Notes under the pieces: model-generated
Database searches by the model: none
The model's input: only the letters and a program-made list of their open reading frames with translations
What the model was told of the DNA's origin: nothing
From: Patagioenas fasciata
Lineage: Eukaryota; Chordata; Aves; Columbiformes; Columbidae
NCBI RefSeq assembly: GCF_037038585.1
Contig: NC_092523.1
Coordinates: 3,167,001 to 3,231,000, forward strand
DNA length: 64,000 nt
Reading direction: 5' to 3'
In this document: piece by piece, positions 58,001 through 64,000 of the stretch
Position numbering within the stretch: position 1 is the stretch's first letter
Layout: every line of letters starts with the position of its first letter
Program-made: the position numbers and the translations under genes

Positions 58001-58143
58001 CGTAGAATTATAGAATAATTTGGGTGGGAAGGGACCTTCAAAGTTCATCCAGTCCAACCCCTGCCATGAGCAGGGACATCTTTACCCAGATCAGGTTGCT
58101 CGGAGCCCCGTCCAGCCTGGCCTGGGATGGCTCCAGGGATGGA
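58001..58143 (-). mobile_element. CR1 LINE 3' fragment
   Basis: It begins 'gtagaattatagaataatttgggtgggaagggacc' and ends 'gcctgggatggctccagggatgg'. Confidence 0.93.
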
Positions 58144-58144
58144 G

Positions 58145-61100
58145 AACTGAAAGGCCACAATAAGGTCTCCCTGGAGCCTTCTTCTCCAGGTTGAAGGGCT
58201 GGGCTGTGTGTTGCTGGAGGCTAAGGAAAGGGAGAGTGGGAAAAGAACGGAGCTGAGGAAGCATCTGTGTTTGACATGGCCAGCATGGGACAGAATATAA
58301 AGAGAGGAGATGGGTTGAATGCTGCAGAAGCACTCTTGATGTGCTGCCTTCAGACTTCTTCCCTCCTGCAGAGAGCAGCCCTTCACCCTTGGGGCAGAGG
58401 TTGTCCTTTCTGCTTGGGCCTACAGCAGTTGCTCTGGTGCACAGTAGACCTTCCTACTACACCAACCCTACTCCTTCTCTCTCCTTACGATTTCCTCCAA
58501 AGCCAGGAGAATGACAATGGGCTCTTGATTTGTTTGGCATTTAGCTGTCCAAACCCATCCCTCATCCACCCTCCAGACCCAGTCTGTGTTTCACAACTGC
58601 AGAACAAGTAAACTCTAGGGTCTTTTTTTTTCTTTTTCCCCTATATCTCAAAATTTTGAGGACATCAGGGAAGGAATGGGGTGTTTGGGTTAATGCAGGA
58701 TGACAGGTAATTAGCTGAATAACTCTTAGGAGATTGAGTTTTATGTTGGTGAACAAGATATAATGAGTTTCCCCAAGAGTGTGTGATGAGCCCAGGGTAT
58801 TCATGACCACAAGGAACTCCACCAACGTTGCGGGAGTGGCAAAGGACCATCTTTCAGTCAGGGAACTGTGGTTGGCCCTGGCTGAAGGGTGAGGCCAAGA
58901 TTTGGTGAAGCCAATGTGATTTGACAGTTCATGTGTGTCTTACTTCTGCTCAGAAGGCTGCAAGATGGTGGTGGTGGTTGGATCATTAGAGTAGCAGATG
59001 ATGTTGGGTTGAACCATCAAGGGAGGGCTGAGAAGTTGGCAGGGGCTTTGTCAGAGGAATATGCAAGGTTCAGTGCCATGAACTGCTTGGCTGTAGATAT
59101 GTGTCTCTCTATGCGTTGAATAAACAATGAAAATCCAAAGTAAATGTTGAATTAGGCTAAGAATAGCATGTCAGCCTAATCCTCAGACACCAACGGCCAA
59201 GGGAAGGAGAACACCACACAAACCACACCAAATATTTAGAGTGGACAAAATCTCTGCTAATAAGCACATATTATCATGCTATTTTTGCAAAATGTGTTTC
59301 TCTCCCACAGAACAGGCTGTCCCGACCTCTTTCCTTGGGAGGGGTGAGCAGAAACTGAATTGACTCTACGGGGCAGCAGTGGTCCATGGAAGTCCCCAGC
59401 CTCCTCGGTGCATCTTGGCCGCACTTTGACTCTGTGTCACAAGACAGGGCCTTGTCTGGATGAGTTTTTAAGTGACATCTTGGTGTGTGGATACGGAACG
59501 AGACACAGTGCGCTGCAGTTCATCCTCCAGCAGGGTTTATTAGGGGAAGAACCTAGGGACATACCCTAAAGGATGCTTGGGACATGGCTGAGACATGTCT
59601 CTGTCCTGTAACATAGACACAACCACTATGACAAGAGTAGGGAAAAACCCATCATGGGAAGATGTTGTAGATACTAAGACTGCTTAAGATGCAGAAGTAA
59701 TGGGAAACTTGTTGGGTCCAAAACGATGCGTGGGCCAATTGTAAATTATATTTAGACAACACAAGGCTGGTTCGCCACCAGGCTGGAACTCAAAGGTTTC
59801 TTCATGTAAACTTAAATAGATAATTTTACGTTCTGTCACTTTAGTAGAACACGGACATTACTGCCTCCTTCGGTGAGACTGTCAGCATTGCAATGTGTAC
59901 AAGTCCTGCTGTGCATCACAAGTGATGACAGCAATCGTGGAGAACAGATCATTTGGTGCAACTGAAAGCTGGTAGAGCTAAATCAAATGAAAGGAATTTT
60001 AGGCATTGGAGCATGTTGTTTCAGGACATGTCTGAGCTGAGGAGAACTCATAAAAACATTTTGCCCACTGCAAAATACTCAGAATGACCCAGTTTGAAGC
60101 AAAACCCGTGGAGAGTTTCCCTGCAGAAGTGACCCATGTTATTCTGCAGAAGATATCCAGAACTTCCTGGAGGCCTCTCTACCCAGTCCTAGAGCAAAGA
60201 TAATGAATGACATGGCCTGATTCCATCAGGCAGTCCTGTGTCATCTAATCAGGGGACAAACACCCTTCCTGTCCCCAGCTCTGCCTGTCTTGGTGTGACA
60301 GAGAGGCTTCTCTGGTGAGGTAAAATGCTTTATGCAACACAAATGCTTTTTTTGTCACATTAAGGGCAAAGTATTTCTGAGTGTCTTGGCTCTTCCGCAT
60401 TTAGGAAAAGATAAATTAGCATCCTGAGTTGCCATGGTAAATAATACAGCAGCACCCCTGCTTAATGCCACTCTGCAAATACTTTAATATTGAATGACTG
60501 TAATTTTGCTTCGGAGTCTGGAAAATAGATTCTGAGACCAACTGAACAGTAGCTGATGAAAGTAATTTTGCAGCAGTCTCTTTAGCATCCCCTAACCCAG
60601 CAAGTCAGGCAGAAGCCAGAAAAATAAGAAACCTTATAGTTTGATTTTTTTTTTCAAGTGTCTTGAAACAGAAATTGGATTGTAGATGTGCTATCAATGC
60701 ACTTACTGGGATTGTGGGTTTGCTGGTGATTAATGGCAGGAATGTCTTCAATGTACATCTCCGTTATTTATTAAGTATTGACAGTGGGTTTAGAGCAGAG
60801 GAGAAGTCCCAGTTCTCAGAGCAGTGATTTAAATATCTCTTTGGAACAATGCTGCTTCTGGGGAAGTGTTGAATGTGGTGAATAGCTTCGGGAAAATAAA
60901 CTCTTCCAGGACACCCTTTCCTTTCCTGGTGCTTCCTCCCTGGTTTCTCCTCCATTTTCTAAACAACACAGAAGCAACCGGATCATTCAATTATCAACCC
61001 CCCCCCCAAAAAAAAAAAGAGAGGAAAAAATAGAAAAAAAGAAGAAAAAAGAAAGGACCGCTCCAGAAACAAGCTGCTTCCTCTCCTGTATCGTGGTGTT

Positions 61101-61858
61101 GATAAAAGACAACAAATTCTTTCTCTTGACAAAATACCAGTGGTAGGTCTCAGAACAGCACGCTGGGACACCAGTTTCTCCGGGAGATCTCTCATTTATT
61201 CACAGGCCTAGAATACACGGCGTGCTTCAACCACCAGCCAGGCTTGTGCTGTCGAGCTTTCATTCCCTCTCTGCGGTTTTAGTGGCTGAGGAAGCTGGAA
61301 ATCACGATTACTAGATATTCTTCTGCCCAGCTCCAAATCTTCCTGTTCTTTTCCTGCAGCAACCTCTTCCTTTAAAAAAAGCGCCATCACTAGAGACAAC
61401 AACCCTCTGAGTTGGTTGGAGATACATCAGAGGTGAGGACCTCAGTGTTGGCTGGAGAGCTTGTGTGGAGAAGAAGACCTCATCTCTAAAACTTTGGTGA
61501 AGACTTGGACCGCAATAGGAGAATGAATTTCTATTTTCCAGGGCGTTTTGCTGATTTTTTTATATAAAACAGCCTGGTCTTATGAATGGTTCAGCACTTC
61601 TAAAAAGAGCTGGCCTTGCTTGGTGTGTCATGGAACAAAGCTTTTTATGAGTCAAGCCTCAGGCTCCAGAAATGGTTGGGATGGATGCTTCATCTTTCTA
61701 GGACAATTTTGTATGTTGTGAATGCCCACGGTCCTTTAAAAGTGCCAGAGCTGGTCAATAGCACCTTCTCCTCTGGGGAATTACTTCTTCCAAGAGAAGT
61801 GCATAGAGGTAAAGGCTGGGACAGGTAGGGTCAGGCATAGGGAGCAAAGAGAAATATT
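58145..61858. other. No gene seen
   Basis: Mostly unique sequence. 60380-60760 is AT-rich with enhancer-like words, and 60999-61060 is a poly-C/poly-A low-complexity run. The block 59.3-59.8 kb has a faint long-terminal-repeat flavour but no ends or motifs that I can verify. Confidence 0.45.
60999..61060. repeat. Low-complexity C-run and A-rich tract
   Basis: A run of about ten C is followed by an A run and an AAG-rich purine stretch, ending at 'gaaagg'. Confidence 0.9.
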
Positions 61859-61859
61859 C

Positions 61860-62222
61860 CGCCGAGAGGAAGGGTGATGAAGCTGATGGAGGGGCTGGAG
61901 CACAAGTGTGATGGGAACAGCTGAGCGACCTGGGGGGTTCAGGCTCTGTTCCCCAGGAACAAGCGCCAGGAGCAGAGGAAACGGCCTCAAGTTGCACCAG
62001 GGGAGGTTGAGGTTGGATCTGGGAACAATTTCTTCCCCAAAGGGCTGTGGGGCATTGGAACAGGCTGCCCAGGGCAGTGCTGGAGTCACCATCCCTGGAG
62101 GGTTGGACAGACGGACATGAGGTTCTCAGGGACATGGGGCAGTGCCAGGGGTGGGTTATGTTTGGACTTGATGATCTTAAGGGTCTTTTCCAAACAAAAT
62201 AATTCTATGATTCTATGATTCC
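61860..62222 (+). mobile_element. CR1 LINE 3' fragment (~360 bp)
   Basis: It runs from about 'ggaggggctggagcacaagtgtgatggg' through 'ggaacaggctgcccagggcagtgctgg' to 'tccaaacaaaataattctatgattctatgatt'. Confidence 0.95.
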
Positions 62223-62489
62223 TTCCCAAGGGCATGACATTCCCTAACTGCACCCTCTTGAGATGGAGGCTGCTGCCAGTTCAGCATAGGTCCCAGTGCT
62301 GCTGGTTTCCACCTTTCGCCTTCCAGTGCTGGGCAGCTGTGACTCCATATCCTTCACAAATCACCCCACTTTGGAGGGCTGTCGCTTTACTGTTCTGTCT
62401 CCCCTCTTTCAGCCTGTGTCACCAGTGGCAATGTCTTTCATCACTTGGCCTTCATGGTGTTCCTGTCCTACAGAGAAGGGTTTCTCTTC

Positions 62490-62808
62490 CTTAAAGGGGG
62501 TTTATAAGGAAGACAGGGACAGACTTTTCAGCAGGGCCTGTTGTGATAGGACAAGGGATGATGGTTTTAAACTAAAGAAGGGAGATTCAGGCTGGACATG
62601 AGGAAGAAATTGTTGGCCTGGTGAGAGCCTGGCCCAGGTTGGGCAGAGAGGTGGTGGATGAACCATCCCTGGAGACATCCCAGGCCAGGCTGGACGGGGC
62701 TCTGAGCAACCTGAGCTGGTGAAGATGTCCCTGCTCGTGGCAGGGGTGGCACTGGGGGAGCTGGGAAGGTCCCTTCCAACCCAAACTGTTCTATGATTCC
62801 TTTTTTCT
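62490..62808 (+). mobile_element. CR1 LINE 3' fragment (~320 bp)
   Basis: It runs from 'cttaaagggggtttataaggaagacagggacagac' to 'cttccaacccaaactgttctatgattcc'. It is the plus-oriented relative of the copies at 30.9 and 44.1 kb. Confidence 0.95.
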
Positions 62809-62809
62809 C

Positions 62810-64000
62810 ATAACAGTAGAAAGTGCTCTTTGCCTTGTGAGTCATACATAAAATGTTTCTGAGAAGATTTCTCACTTGTCTCCATCTCCTGGAGCCCTTA
62901 TCCCACTTATTCTGGTTACTTGAAAGCCATCCTTGCAAGACCAGATATGTCAACAAGAGGAGGCTGTCAGGGCTGCTGATGGCAACCCAGCAACCCCCAG
63001 TTACAGGGGATATTTGCTGTGGACATGGCTTTCAAGGCAGGTTTTCATTATGTGGCCAGTGTGTATCCAAGCTGTCCTGCAGGGTGGCGTGGTGCCTGTA
63101 TTTACAGTGCTGGCAGCTTTCAATAGCAATCTATTTTTAATGAAACCAAGCTGGAATGTGGTGCCTAAACCCTTGATTTAAGGCAGATTTCTAAAGGGAA
63201 GATTTACGCAAATTTGCTTGATTGGAAATTAATTATTGCAACAGTCAAGTTCAGCTCAAATAATCTCGCAGAGAGAGCCGCAGGAGTCAGATAATTCATG
63301 TCGGAGAGAATACATCAATTTACATTCCTTACATTTCCATTTGGAAGTTGTCCCAATTCTGGAGGGAGCAGGAGGCAAGCAAAGGATGAGGGGGACTGGT
63401 AGAGGATTGAGTCGTTCCCCAAAACCTTCCCAAGGGAGACATTGTGCTTGAGTTATGGCAAACTCATCTTCACAATGGGGCAAAAAACACTTCAGACCCA
63501 TTTGGTGTTCCGGCTCTGCTGGATGCTCCTGTGAAGTCACAGGGACCAGGTGTGAGAGGGAAAACGTGTTGGTCTTGGTGAGTGAGGAGCTTTGATTTCA
63601 AAGCATGGGGTTTTTACTTATTATTTAAAAATTACATTTTTTGCTGCAAGGAGCCCTTATCAGGTTTAATCCTGAAGTGGAGGGATGTTGTGGGTACAGG
63701 GTGGCTCTGTGGGGCTCTGGTCCCACTGGTGTCTCACAGCTCCTCTCCCTTTTCCTGAGCTTTTAGCCACATTTAGGGGATTGGAGAGGAACCGAACCAG
63801 CTTCAGGATTCAAGTGATAGGGATCTGTAATGTTTAAAGTCACCCTTCATTACAGCACTGTCCTTAACTATATGTTAATTATTTCCTATTTAAATGCGTT
63901 CTAGTCCTTAAAGTGTAATAAGAAACGAGCAGTCTGGTATGCATGCAGAGAAGTGAGTCCTTTACCCTTCCAGACAGGGCATGTCAGCCTGGTATTTCAT
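62810..64000. other. Right edge; possible conserved block, no gene seen
   Basis: Unique AT-rich sequence with no repeat recognised. The part at 63090-63350 is listed separately. Confidence 0.5.
63090..63350. promoter_or_regulatory. Possible conserved non-coding element
   Basis: This unique block contains the MEF2-like 'ctatttttaa', a palindromic homeodomain core 'ggaaattaattattgc', 'tacgcaaatttgc' and 'acattcc' (TEAD-like) in ~250 bp. Texture and motif density only. Confidence 0.25.

Noticed and set aside
59290..59830. Possible solo LTR
   Set aside because: No terminal TG...CA inverted ends or target duplication could be identified by eye.
1..64000. CRISPR arrays, tRNA or rRNA genes, bacterial operons
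   Set aside because: No such structure seen; the sequence is typical of an avian nuclear genome.

Overview
The window reads as bird nuclear DNA. About thirty fragments of CR1 non-LTR retrotransposons are scattered through it on both strands. They have the typical avian CR1 3' ends (a 'ttggaagggacc' or 'ttttccaacc' block followed by repeats of 'attctatg'), and most are 5'-truncated. There is no operon structure, no CRISPR array, no tRNA or rRNA, and only one protein-coding gene that I can support. The species cannot be named from the sequence.

The gene lies on the minus strand. Six coding exons between 32417 and 20008 join with canonical splice signals and matching phases into a predicted protein of about 857 residues, and a likely poly(A) signal sits at 19481-19476. 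The protein belongs to the kyphoscoliosis peptidase (KY)/hillarin family of transglutaminase-like muscle proteins. It has a Lys/Ser/Thr-rich N-terminal region, a transglutaminase-like core with an intact Cys279-His322-Asp337 triad, and a long C-terminal region encoded by a single exon. That region appears to hold four KY-type beta-sandwich-like repeats. By recollection, human KY has three, and the core here is clearly diverged from KY, so this looks like a KY paralogue rather than KY itself. About 3.3 kb upstream (35.63-35.78 kb), on the same strand, there is a TATA box with a MEF2-like site and E-boxes, followed by a strong splice donor. This is a plausible muscle promoter plus non-coding first exon.

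Layout: 1-3250 is AT-rich, single-copy sequence with no CR1 and several AATAAA signals, possibly the 3' UTR of a neighbouring plus-strand gene. 3.5-17 kb is CR1-rich and includes a pure (CCCTT)35 array, an inverted duplication of a CR1 tail with its flank (6.63-6.83 and 10.26-10.46 kb), and a CR1 flanked by long diverged direct repeats (15.2-16.3 kb). 17-19.4 kb holds an old LINE endonuclease remnant. 19.4-35.8 kb is the KY-like gene; its introns hold an AT-rich palindrome and a possible conserved enhancer. 36-64 kb is intergenic or intronic sequence with further CR1s, a (CCCCTT)n tract, a purine-rich kilobase and two or three AT-rich blocks that look like conserved non-coding elements.

All comparisons were made by eye and from memory of the families. 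No alignment or search was run.
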